DNA of 64,000 nt from contig NZ_KE150421.1 of NCBI RefSeq assembly GCF_000411295.1, positions 1,945,451-2,009,450 of the forward strand, written 5' to 3'. Below are positions 51,556-58,229 of this stretch, one piece after another. A program made the translations under genes and the position numbers. Origin of the DNA: Paenisporosarcina sp. HGH0030. GTDB taxonomy: Bacteria; Bacillota; Bacilli; Bacillales_A; Planococcaceae. The notes beneath the pieces are model-generated. The model searched no databases and had not been told where the DNA came from. It worked only from the letters and a program-made list of their open reading frames with translations. Positions within the stretch are counted from its first letter, which is position 1; each line of letters begins with the position of its first letter.

Positions 51556-51966
51556 TCAACTTGTCTCTTCATTCGCCAAATCTAAAATATTTTCACCAAT
51601 AGGTTCCCACAATTCGATTTTGTTTCCTTCCAAATCTAAAATGTGTGCAAATTTCCCGTAACTTTCTTCCAAAATAGGTGCTAGGATTTCGACACCTTTC
51701 AATTGAAGTTCTTCAGCCAATTCAACCAAATCATCTACGCGGAAGTTAATCATGAACTGCTTCTGTGATGGTTCAAAATAAGTCGTCTCTTCTTTAAACG
51801 GCGCCCAAATCGTCCTCCCTATACCTGGTTGCTTTACAGAATTCCAAAGAAACACTTTGCCGTATTCATCCGAATCTATTCCTAATTTTTCTTTATACCA
51901 GTTTCGCAAGGCTATTGGGTCCTCGCTTTTAAAGAACACTCCACCAATTCCTGTTACACCTGCCAT
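51556..51966 (-). CDS. VOC (glyoxalase/bleomycin-resistance) family protein
   Basis: 136 residues, two beta-alpha-beta-beta-beta modules: GIGGVFFKSEDPIALRNWYKE at the N-terminus and FAHILDLEGNKIELWEP at the C-terminus, the latter with the metal-type Glu. Substrate unknown. The ATG at 51966 lies six bases after GGAGTG. Confidence 0.85.
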   Translation of the reverse strand: MAGVTGIGGVFFKSEDPIALRNWYKEKLGIDSDEYGKVFLWNSVKQPGIGRTIWAPFKEETTYFEPSQKQFMINFRVDDLVELAEELQLKGVEILAPILEESYGKFAHILDLEGNKIELWEPIGENILDLANEETS

Positions 51967-52227
51967 TAATATCACTCCAATTTTTTATAGGTATTGTTAA
52001 TCGCACACTTGCGCTAGTCACATGAGCCAAAAAGTATGAAAACCACATACTTGTTGGCATCAAACTTCACGTTCTTGCGGCAAGCAAGGTCAAATGCACT
52101 CCCTCGGTTTTTATTCAATTTTAACAGCTTTCTATAGCATAGCCCCTTTTAAAAAAATATTTTCTATAGATTAAAACTTTTTTGCCAAAATAAAGTCAAA
52201 TGTAGTATTAAAAATATGAAAGGAAGA

Positions 52228-52845
52228 ATGAGCAAAGTGAAAAAGAGGAATAAGGCAATTCCACTGTTCATCACTTTTACTGTCGCATTGTTGATTGCAC
52301 TCAGTTTGCAAACGGATAAAGGAACGGCGTTTATGAAAGAAATTAAAGATATGTTTCTCCCTGAGAAAGAAGTGATTCAAAGCATCGAGGGAGAGGATGA
52401 AGAAACTGAAGTCCAGTTAAATAAAGGGAAACATTCGGAATATGTGATTTATGTAGATGAAACACGCTACAAGCTGACCCACGGTGAGGAATCAGATATC
52501 ATTACTCCTGTTTACCCAGTGCCTGAAAATTATCCGGAAGTGACGATGGACATCATGCAAGTTCCCGATGAGAAACCAGAAGAACTTGTTGTTAAATTTG
52601 GAGCCGAGCTGAAAAAAGACTTTCCCGAGCTACGGGATGTTGTAGAAGTAACGGAACCTGTAAAAGGATATGAGTTACATGGTGCAGCAGGCAATGAAGC
52701 AAACAGCAAAATCGTTCATGCTTACGTCATCAGTAACGGGAAAGATGGAAGTTTTGTCATCACGCAGTACTATTTCCTCGAAGCTGCTGAAGGACATGGA
52801 GCAAGATTTCATCATATGCTAAAAACCTTTGAAATCGTTGAATAA
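52228..52845 (+). CDS. Membrane-anchored protein of unknown function
   Basis: 205 residues. One N-terminal helix (about 11-28) precedes an extracytoplasmic domain with acidic segments (SIEGEDEETEVQ) and a repeated beta-rich pattern (YVIYVDETRYKLTHG; VVKFGAELKKDFPEL; FVITQYYFLEAAEGHGARF). I do not recognise the family. The start is uncertain: the ATG at 52228 has AAAGGA close upstream, while an earlier ATG at 52216 has none. It is monocistronic. Confidence 0.68.
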   Translation: MSKVKKRNKAIPLFITFTVALLIALSLQTDKGTAFMKEIKDMFLPEKEVIQSIEGEDEETEVQLNKGKHSEYVIYVDETRYKLTHGEESDIITPVYPVPENYPEVTMDIMQVPDEKPEELVVKFGAELKKDFPELRDVVEVTEPVKGYELHGAAGNEANSKIVHAYVISNGKDGSFVITQYYFLEAAEGHGARFHHMLKTFEIVE

Positions 52846-52890
52846 CCTTTAAGAGGAGCCGGCCAATCCCGTTCCTCTTAAAGGTTTTTG
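52844..52890 (+). terminator. Terminator after the membrane-anchored protein gene
   Basis: AACCTTTAAGAGGA / TCCTCTTAAAGGTT, 14-bp stem, 15-base loop, T-tail. Confidence 0.9.
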
Positions 52891-52923
52891 TTTTCCAAAA
52901 ATAAATACTGGTTTACGTGATGG

Positions 52924-53373
52924 TTAACCGAGTTTCATCACGTGTGTCGTATCAGGCGTATCATGAGTTTCTTCAAATCCGTTCGCCCGGTAAAAAGCAT
53001 CTGCTTTTGCAGATTCAGTACGACATGTGATTTTTGAAAAATTGCCTTTGGCATGGTTCACAAGTTCGGTGAGTAATTGAGAGCCTACCCCTTGTCGTCT
53101 GGCAACTCCGAGTGTATAAAATCTCCTTAAGCGAGCTTCATCTTTGTTTTCCGTATACGGATTTTGATTGATGCCGCCGATTGCCACCAATTTATCGGGA
53201 CCTTCCCACACTCCGAAAAGCGCTTCCCCGTCTTTGTTGAACGTATTTGATCCATCTTCATAATCATGTACTAAACGAGTCAAGAAACGGTAACCTTCTT
53301 CTTCACTTTCTGTTACCAGCTGCGATACGTCTACTTTCTTCAAATCTTCTATTCGTTGAACTTTGAACGTCAT
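52924..53373 (-). CDS. GNAT family N-acetyltransferase
   Basis: 149 residues. The acetyl-CoA motif is LGVARRQGVGSQLLTELVNHA (about 94-114), and the C-terminal AFYRANGFEET is typical. GGGGAG precedes the ATG. Substrate unknown. Leftward, monocistronic. Confidence 0.87.
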   Translation of the reverse strand: MTFKVQRIEDLKKVDVSQLVTESEEEGYRFLTRLVHDYEDGSNTFNKDGEALFGVWEGPDKLVAIGGINQNPYTENKDEARLRRFYTLGVARRQGVGSQLLTELVNHAKGNFSKITCRTESAKADAFYRANGFEETHDTPDTTHVMKLG

Positions 53374-53542
53374 CTGAGTTTCTCCCCTTTAGTTAATAGT
53401 TTAATTATTCTAACTATATACTATTTCGCTAAACACGGACTCATTCCCTTTATTTTTGGCACTTTTAACTTCTTTTGATTTTTAATAAAGAGGATTATTT
53501 ATCGTACATTTCGGCTGAATGCATGTTCCGCTTGAGCAAAGA

Positions 53543-53569
53543 ATATGGTCAAACTACCTTTGACCATAT
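53543..53569. promoter_or_regulatory. 11-bp-arm inverted repeat upstream of the GNAT gene
   Basis: ATATGGTCAAA / TTTGACCATAT around CTACC, without a T-run. It lies between the HTH/F1-beta-like gene and the GNAT gene, about 170 bases before the GNAT start. Operator or mRNA hairpin; undecided. Confidence 0.5.
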
Positions 53570-53601
53570 CTAGCAATTCTTTAATCACTTGAGATGTACA
53601 C

Positions 53602-53632
53602 AAAAAAGAGTGGGAAATTCCCACTCTTTTTC
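53602..53632 (-). terminator. Terminator of the HTH/F1-beta-like gene
   Basis: AAAAAGAGTGGGAA / TTCCCACTCTTTTT, nearly perfect, ending beside the stop codon. Confidence 0.9.
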
Positions 53633-53633
53633 A

Positions 53634-54674
53634 TTACGTTAAACTTCCACTGTATTTCAGCTCATCTATTGAAAGTTGATCCGCCTTGCCATCTAAAATG
53701 GCTTCAACGTCTTGCAATGTTTGTGACAATGCCACAGTCTTTCCTTTTTGGCCCGTAACAGATTCTGCTACAAAAAATGGTTGCGTGAAATATGCTTCCA
53801 ACCGTTCTCCCCGTTGATATGTTTCCACCTCGGCTGCAGGAATTTTCTCCTTGCCATGCACAGCTACTACTGATCGCAATTCACGGTAGCGACGCAACAA
53901 TTTTTGTGCACGCTGTCTCAAATTAAAATGACGTTGGTCCAAATCAATCCCTTCCAAAATCGAGGAAGTTGAATAAATCGGGTGGACAGCTGGGTATTGG
54001 TGACGGCTTGCCAAATCCGCATCCAGTTGCCACAACGTTTCAAGTGGACCATATGGCATGTCTTCATCCACCACTTCCCCAGATAAATCTACAAGAATGG
54101 TTGTTACATTTTGCACGCGTTCTGCAACTAGTTTTTCCTGTAAGTCCAACAGTTCACCAGACACGATATAACTCTTGTCTGTAATGAATATCACTTCTCC
54201 ATTTTGTGAAGTTAAAGTCGAGTATGTTTCATTGATCGTAGTTGTGACGATATCAGCCAATTCAGTTGTCCCTTCAAGTTCAGGATGACTCCCTTTCGGC
54301 AGTAAAAAGACTGTAGTGAGGTCGCTATCTTTAAAGCGATGCATCAATTCAGCCAGGATCACCACTTGCCCCATGCCTGGACGAGCCACTATACCTGTCG
54401 TACCGCCTTTTACAAGCGGTGCAAAGAAATCCAAAGTCTTAATTTGCGTTTCAATCATATTCAATTTCTCCCCTCGAATGATTAATTCGTCTATTGAACA
54501 ATTAGCAAGTGATGCAAGACCAACCAAAGTGCGAACCTCCGCTTTTCCCAAATCAATTTTTCCCGTGCATAAATTAGACACGGTTGCTGGCCGAATGCCA
54601 ATTGATTTCGCTGCGATTGTTAAATTTGGAACTTTTCTTCTGAGTAAAGCGACATTTAAACGAATATTATCCAT
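53634..54674 (-). CDS. HTH protein fused to an F1-ATPase beta-subunit-like domain
   Basis: 346 residues. Residues 1-68 form a Cro/C1-type HTH (LTIAAKSIGIRPATVSNLC). From about 78 the chain follows ATP synthase beta. LDFFAPLVKGGTTGIVARPG corresponds to IDLLAPYxKGGKIGLFGGAG. YPAVHPIYSTSSILEG (227-242) matches YPAVDPLxSTSRIL. RAQKLLRRYRELRSVVAVHG matches RVQRVLQRYKELQDIIAILG. FFVAESVTGQKGKTV (300-314) and LDGKADQLS follow in order. The P-loop has lost Lys-Thr: ARPGMGQVV (97-105) instead of GAGVGKTVL. So it is probably not a working ATPase and may sense a ligand for the HTH. It is monocistronic, with palindromes in its promoter region. GGGGGATTGAATA precedes the ATG. Confidence 0.85.
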   Translation of the reverse strand: MDNIRLNVALLRRKVPNLTIAAKSIGIRPATVSNLCTGKIDLGKAEVRTLVGLASLANCSIDELIIRGEKLNMIETQIKTLDFFAPLVKGGTTGIVARPGMGQVVILAELMHRFKDSDLTTVFLLPKGSHPELEGTTELADIVTTTINETYSTLTSQNGEVIFITDKSYIVSGELLDLQEKLVAERVQNVTTILVDLSGEVVDEDMPYGPLETLWQLDADLASRHQYPAVHPIYSTSSILEGIDLDQRHFNLRQRAQKLLRRYRELRSVVAVHGKEKIPAAEVETYQRGERLEAYFTQPFFVAESVTGQKGKTVALSQTLQDVEAILDGKADQLSIDELKYSGSLT

Positions 54675-54703
54675 TATTCAATCCCCCTTCGTTACTTTTA
54701 ATG

Positions 54704-54717
54704 GTAATTTAAATTAC
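54704..54717. promoter_or_regulatory. Perfect palindrome, candidate operator 1
   Basis: GTAATTTAAATTAC, 30 bases upstream of the HTH/F1-beta-like start. Flanking GTTACTTTTAAT and ATTACTTTAC repeat the same TTACTTT-like half-site. Confidence 0.55.
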
Positions 54718-54757
54718 TTTACAATGCAATAGTTTTTTCTTTTTACAGTAAAAATAA

Positions 54758-54772
54758 TTACTTTAAAAGTAA
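54758..54772. promoter_or_regulatory. Inverted repeat, candidate operator 2
   Basis: TTACTTT A AAAGTAA. On the minus strand it lies between TTGATA and TATTTT, a weak 17-bp-spaced promoter for the HTH/F1-beta-like gene. That is the expected place for an autorepressor site. Confidence 0.55.
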
Positions 54773-54922
54773 CTATCAATTGCTCTAGTGGTAAACTTTG
54801 CAAATAGAAAATCATGTATGAGGAGAAATTTATCAATCAAATTGGATCAATTAATTAGTTAAAATGAGGCATTTAACAATAAACGTCTCACAACCGCATG
54901 CGAAATCAAATTTTAAACAATA

Positions 54923-54951
54923 AAAAAAGCCGTCCTTTACAGGACAGCTTT
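54923..54951 (-). terminator. Terminator of the GIY-YIG gene
   Basis: AAAGCcGTCCT / AGGACaGCTTT with loop TTAC and a T-run on the minus strand. Confidence 0.88.
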
Positions 54952-54957
54952 CAATAA

Positions 54958-55332
54958 TTAATGTGTAAACTTTTTATCGACATTGTATTTCGCAACAAAT
55001 TTATTGATGGCATACGTCTCATAAATTTCACGTTCCATTGCATCATCAACATAGAAAATCTTAATTTTCGCTACTTCATCACGGTGCTCTTTAAGTGGTG
55101 AAACATTATCTTCAAAATGTTTTTTTACACGCTGTCTTACTTTACGTGCTTTCCCAACGAACAAAAGCTCATCTGCTTTATTGTAAAACATGATGATGCC
55201 GCCTTTGTCTCGTGCAATTTGATGGAAGTCGATGAAACCATAAATTGATGGAATTTCTGGCTCGTCGTTTGATCGGTCTTGTTCACGTTGAACAATCGTT
55301 AAGTCTGGTTTTGGCATTTCAATCTTAATCAT
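54958..55332 (-). CDS. GIY-YIG-type small nuclease-like protein
   Basis: 124 residues. The core from about 44 resembles the GIY-YIG domain of UvrC: GGIIMFYNKADELLFVGKARKVRQRVKKHF, here split as GGIIMFYNK and LLFVGKARKVRQR. The second motif tyrosine is replaced by Phe-Val-Gly, and a helix with REIYETYAINKFVAKYN follows, containing the Glu and Asn expected near the site. An endonuclease or DNA-binding role is inferred. The ribosome site GAGGA is about 12 bases from the ATG. Confidence 0.75.
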   Translation of the reverse strand: MIKIEMPKPDLTIVQREQDRSNDEPEIPSIYGFIDFHQIARDKGGIIMFYNKADELLFVGKARKVRQRVKKHFEDNVSPLKEHRDEVAKIKIFYVDDAMEREIYETYAINKFVAKYNVDKKFTH

Positions 55333-55426
55333 ATTCAGTCACGTCCTCACTTCTTTAGAGTGTAATGCTATCACAAATAGCGTTAAAAATCTATCAGTTA
55401 TACACAGTTCACCTATAGAGAAAGTT

Positions 55427-55939
55427 TTAGCCAATCCAATAACGTTTAATCACATTTCCATCATCTTCAACAAAGTCGTTGTCTTCGACGCCACCATTCT
55501 TACAGATGGTTTTTTCAGAGCCGATATTAATTGCGTCACATACGACTAATACACGCTTGATACCAAGCTCTCTTGTTTTTTCAAGAGCCAATCTCAGAAT
55601 TTCTGTTGCATATCCTTTTTGGCGTTCAGATGGACGAATACCATAGCCAATATGTCCTCCGGCGTTCATCAAGTGATTAGTTAACGAATGTCGAATATTG
55701 ACCACTCCTAGAATGCGGTATTCCTCATCAATTAACCAGTAGGTCGAATCAGGCACCCATCCTTCGGGTAAGCCAATCCCTTTTTCAGCTTCCAGTAAAG
55801 ACGAAACCATCCCTTCAAAATCTGTGGGGTCTTTACCGATTACCCAAGGAATCATTTCTTCTTCGCTTTCTTTCCATTCCTCATAGTGAGACATATAAGC
55901 CAGCTTCAAGTCCACACTTGGTTTTACCAATTTCACCAT
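55427..55939 (-). CDS. GNAT family N-acetyltransferase
   Basis: 170 residues with the acetyl-CoA motif YGIRPSERQKGYATEILRLAL and ISDAINIGSEKTI-like downstream pairing (CDAINIGSEKTICKNGGV), as in many Bacillales GNATs. It ends NVIKRYWIG. The ATG at 55939 follows GAGGTGAAATAC. It lies 19 bases downstream of the RsbR-like gene and is probably co-transcribed. Confidence 0.87.
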   Translation of the reverse strand: MVKLVKPSVDLKLAYMSHYEEWKESEEEMIPWVIGKDPTDFEGMVSSLLEAEKGIGLPEGWVPDSTYWLIDEEYRILGVVNIRHSLTNHLMNAGGHIGYGIRPSERQKGYATEILRLALEKTRELGIKRVLVVCDAINIGSEKTICKNGGVEDNDFVEDDGNVIKRYWIG

Positions 55940-55958
55940 GTATTTCACCTCACTACCT

Positions 55959-56774
55959 TTATCTTAAGCTTTCAATTGCCTGCTTCACACTGCCATATGT
56001 ATTGAATGAAGTAAAGTCAATTCCTGCTTGAACAACTGCCATTGATAAGTTCGGCCGAATTCCAGTAAACATGATGTGAATGCCCAATAATTGCAACACA
56101 TTATGAATCGTGAAAATATGTTGAGCGACTTCTGAATCAATCGTTAAGATACCGGAAAAATCGATAATTAAATGATCGATGTCTAGAGTTGGTATAGTCG
56201 GTAGAACATTGTTCAATAAATGCTGGACTCGTGAATAGTCAATAACACCGATTAAAGGTAAAACAGCAATACCATGTTGGATTGGTACGATTGGTGCAGA
56301 CAATTCGTTGATTTCTTTTTGGCGATCTTTCAATTGGTCATCACGGTAAGCCTCATATGCAAAAATCGTTTCAATCATGCTGACATCCAGTAGATAGCTT
56401 ATACGATTGTTGATTTTCAAAACATCTTCCGTCGATAAATCATGCTCCATCGATATTCTATTAATGTTTTCCAAGTACATCAAACGATTTTTTGCATAAG
56501 GTTTGATCATTGTCGATAATTGAGAAAGCATAGCAGCTTGTTGTTCTCCGTTCTTTTTACTCCATTTGACCAATTCCGCAGCAGCTACTTCATTGCTATC
56601 TTCAAATGAATCAACCAATAACGTCAAAAATTCGACATTGATTTTGATTGATTGCTGAATCATTTCATCTGTTACTTCAAATTCCACGTTTTCAAGTGCA
56701 GAATCTATCATTTCTGTAACAATTTCTTCTGCATGATCCACCAAATATTTACCTACTTTTAAAATATCATCCAC
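55959..56774 (-). CDS. RsbR-like STAS protein (stressosome component type)
   Basis: 271 residues from the GTG at 56774: an N-terminal helical, non-heme-globin-like sensor domain (about 1-140) and a C-terminal STAS domain (about 160-270). In STAS, the two positions phosphorylated in RsbR are VIDYSRV and TIDSEVA, where family members usually have Thr, so Ser replaces Thr at both. No RsbS/RsbT genes are adjacent; it is an orphan paralog. An ATG at 56786 exists, but GAGG touches it. Role: probable modulation of a stress signalling complex. Confidence 0.82.
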   Translation of the reverse strand: MDDILKVGKYLVDHAEEIVTEMIDSALENVEFEVTDEMIQQSIKINVEFLTLLVDSFEDSNEVAAAELVKWSKKNGEQQAAMLSQLSTMIKPYAKNRLMYLENINRISMEHDLSTEDVLKINNRISYLLDVSMIETIFAYEAYRDDQLKDRQKEINELSAPIVPIQHGIAVLPLIGVIDYSRVQHLLNNVLPTIPTLDIDHLIIDFSGILTIDSEVAQHIFTIHNVLQLLGIHIMFTGIRPNLSMAVVQAGIDFTSFNTYGSVKQAIESLR

Positions 56775-56883
56775 AATTGTGCACATCCTCAGTTTATTAT
56801 TGTTAACTATTGCTCTGTAAGAGAATATTACTATAAACATAAGTGGAAAGCATGAATACTCAGTAATTTAGTAATTAAAGAGT

Positions 56884-56909
56884 AAAAACCCACTCGAGTA
56901 AGTGGGTTT
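56884..56909 (-). terminator. Terminator of the bacilliredoxin gene
   Basis: AAACCCACT / AGTGGGTTT with a short loop and a T-run on the minus strand. Confidence 0.85.
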
Positions 56910-56920
56910 CGTTTTTTATC

Positions 56921-57259
56921 TTATCCTTGGGTACTTTGAATAGCCTGACCAATTTTTGATTCGGTAATGTTCCAGTGAGAAGCGTGCCAGACTGGCTCTT
57001 CATTCGACACGATGAAAATTTGTGGTGATTTATGCTGAACACCTAAATTACTTTCGATTTCATTCGATACTGGACGACTTTCAATGACTTTCACTAAGTA
57101 AGCGTCAACACCCGTTTCAAATGAAGTGAATTCGCGGTAAGCAGCAGCACTCACAGGACACGTAGTACTATGCTTGAACAGTAAGACAGGCTTTTCTTTT
57201 GATTGTTGAAGAACATTTTCCCACTCTGGAATTGTTGTAATTTCTGTATAGGTTGCCAT
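56921..57259 (-). CDS. ytxJ: Monothiol bacilliredoxin (YtxJ/BrxC family)
   Basis: 112 residues, thioredoxin-like fold. The active site is HSTTCPVSAAAYREF (TCPVS with one cysteine, about 34) and the cis-Pro region is HKSPQIFIV. It belongs to the bacillithiol-dependent redox system and removes bacillithiol from oxidised proteins. The ATG at 57259 lies after AAAGGATGATGATTG. This supports a Bacillales host. Confidence 0.93.
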   Translation of the reverse strand: MATYTEITTIPEWENVLQQSKEKPVLLFKHSTTCPVSAAAYREFTSFETGVDAYLVKVIESRPVSNEIESNLGVQHKSPQIFIVSNEEPVWHASHWNITESKIGQAIQSTQG

Positions 57260-57421
57260 CAATCATCATCCTTTCAATAGTTAGATTTCCTATTATCTCG
57301 AATTTCAAACCGATTTGCACATAACTTGCCTACGTACAAACAGTTTAAAATTTTCATCCTTTAGGGATACTCATAATGTACTAAACTAAACCAACACAAC
57401 AATTTGAAAGGAGAACAAATC

Positions 57422-57859
57422 ATGAAGACTAAAAAATATGCTTTTTATGGACCCTTCCTATTAACGACTGCGTTGCTGTTAAGCGCATGCGGAGAAAAGG
57501 AGGAAGTGAAAAATGGACCTACCGGGGAACAAGCCGAAAGTGAATTTGGATTCCGTTCTTTTGATTTAAATATAGATACGGCAGATCAGAAAGACGCAAT
57601 TGATGTTTCGTTTGACGTGGATGTATCCGAGACCGAAGCGGAGTACTTGAATAAGCTGGAATCGTTAAATTTGTCGGGAGATAATGCTTATAAAAAGCTT
57701 GAACCACTCTTTAAAGAGCTTGCACTTACGAAAGACATGAGTAAAGAAGAAGTCATTGAAAAAGTGGCAAAGGCCTTTGGCGTGGAAGAGTACAAGGAAT
57801 TCGATTTGGAAGTTGAATTTTCCGACGGGGACGACCAAGAATTTAAAGATAACAAATAG
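57422..57859 (+). CDS. YusW-like lipoprotein
   Basis: 145 residues. Lipobox LLSAC (Cys about 24). The mature domain resembles YusW: FDLNIDTADQKDAIDVSFDV, an acidic helix, then FGVEEYKEFDLEVEFSDG. Function unknown. The ATG at 57422 follows AAAGGAG. It is monocistronic with its own terminator. Confidence 0.82.
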   Translation: MKTKKYAFYGPFLLTTALLLSACGEKEEVKNGPTGEQAESEFGFRSFDLNIDTADQKDAIDVSFDVDVSETEAEYLNKLESLNLSGDNAYKKLEPLFKELALTKDMSKEEVIEKVAKAFGVEEYKEFDLEVEFSDGDDQEFKDNK

Positions 57860-57860
57860 C

Positions 57861-57901
57861 CAAAAGCCAAGTAGCATTCATGATTCGCTACTTGGCTTTT
57901 A
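57861..57901 (+). terminator. Terminator of the YusW-like gene
   Basis: AAAGCCAAGTAGC / GCTACTTGGCTTT with an 11-base loop and a T-tail. Confidence 0.9.
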
Positions 57902-57902
57902 T

Positions 57903-58019
57903 TATGGAAGTTCTTTGGAGGCATCGGCACAAACACACTACTTTTGGCTATTATGCGGCATAACCATTTTTTTCGCTTTTTTTCTTTTCAAGCAAACTCA
58001 CCCCAGATATTTTCAATAA
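57903..58019 (+). pseudogene. Possible C-terminal fragment of a membrane transporter
   Basis: The frame reads YYGSSLEASAQTHYFWLL and continues with a hydrophobic helix to a stop, like the last helix of an MFS-type transporter. There is no start or ribosome site. After it (58032-58160) is a 42-codon frame without a ribosome site. The region to 58190 holds nothing else I can support; it looks like decayed coding sequence. Confidence 0.3.
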
Positions 58020-58190
58020 GTAGAAATCGCCATGCATGGCGGCCAGGCGAGTTTCGATATTGTCTCTAAAATGAAAAGTCACGGTGGGGTTAATACAAAT
58101 TCCTTAATTTATATTCCAACTAAGAGCCCCATTTTTCCAACAAAGCCATCGCTCACCTAAATCACGGTTCCAGAGGCTGAAAAAAATACA

Positions 58191-58226
58191 AAAAAGCCTT
58201 AACGCACATTTTGTCGTCAAGGCTTC
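58191..58226 (-). terminator. Terminator of the alpha-E/transglutaminase operon
   Basis: AAGCCTTaACG / CGTcAAGGCTT with a T-run on the minus strand. Confidence 0.85.
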
Positions 58227-58229
58227 TTT

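Noticed and set aside
53543-53569. Rho-independent terminator
   Set aside because: The inverted repeat has no T-run on either strand, and a proper terminator lies at 53602-53632.
58032-58160. 42-codon open frame as a real small gene
   Set aside because: No ribosome site, no recognisable feature, and it sits in a region that looks like decayed coding sequence.
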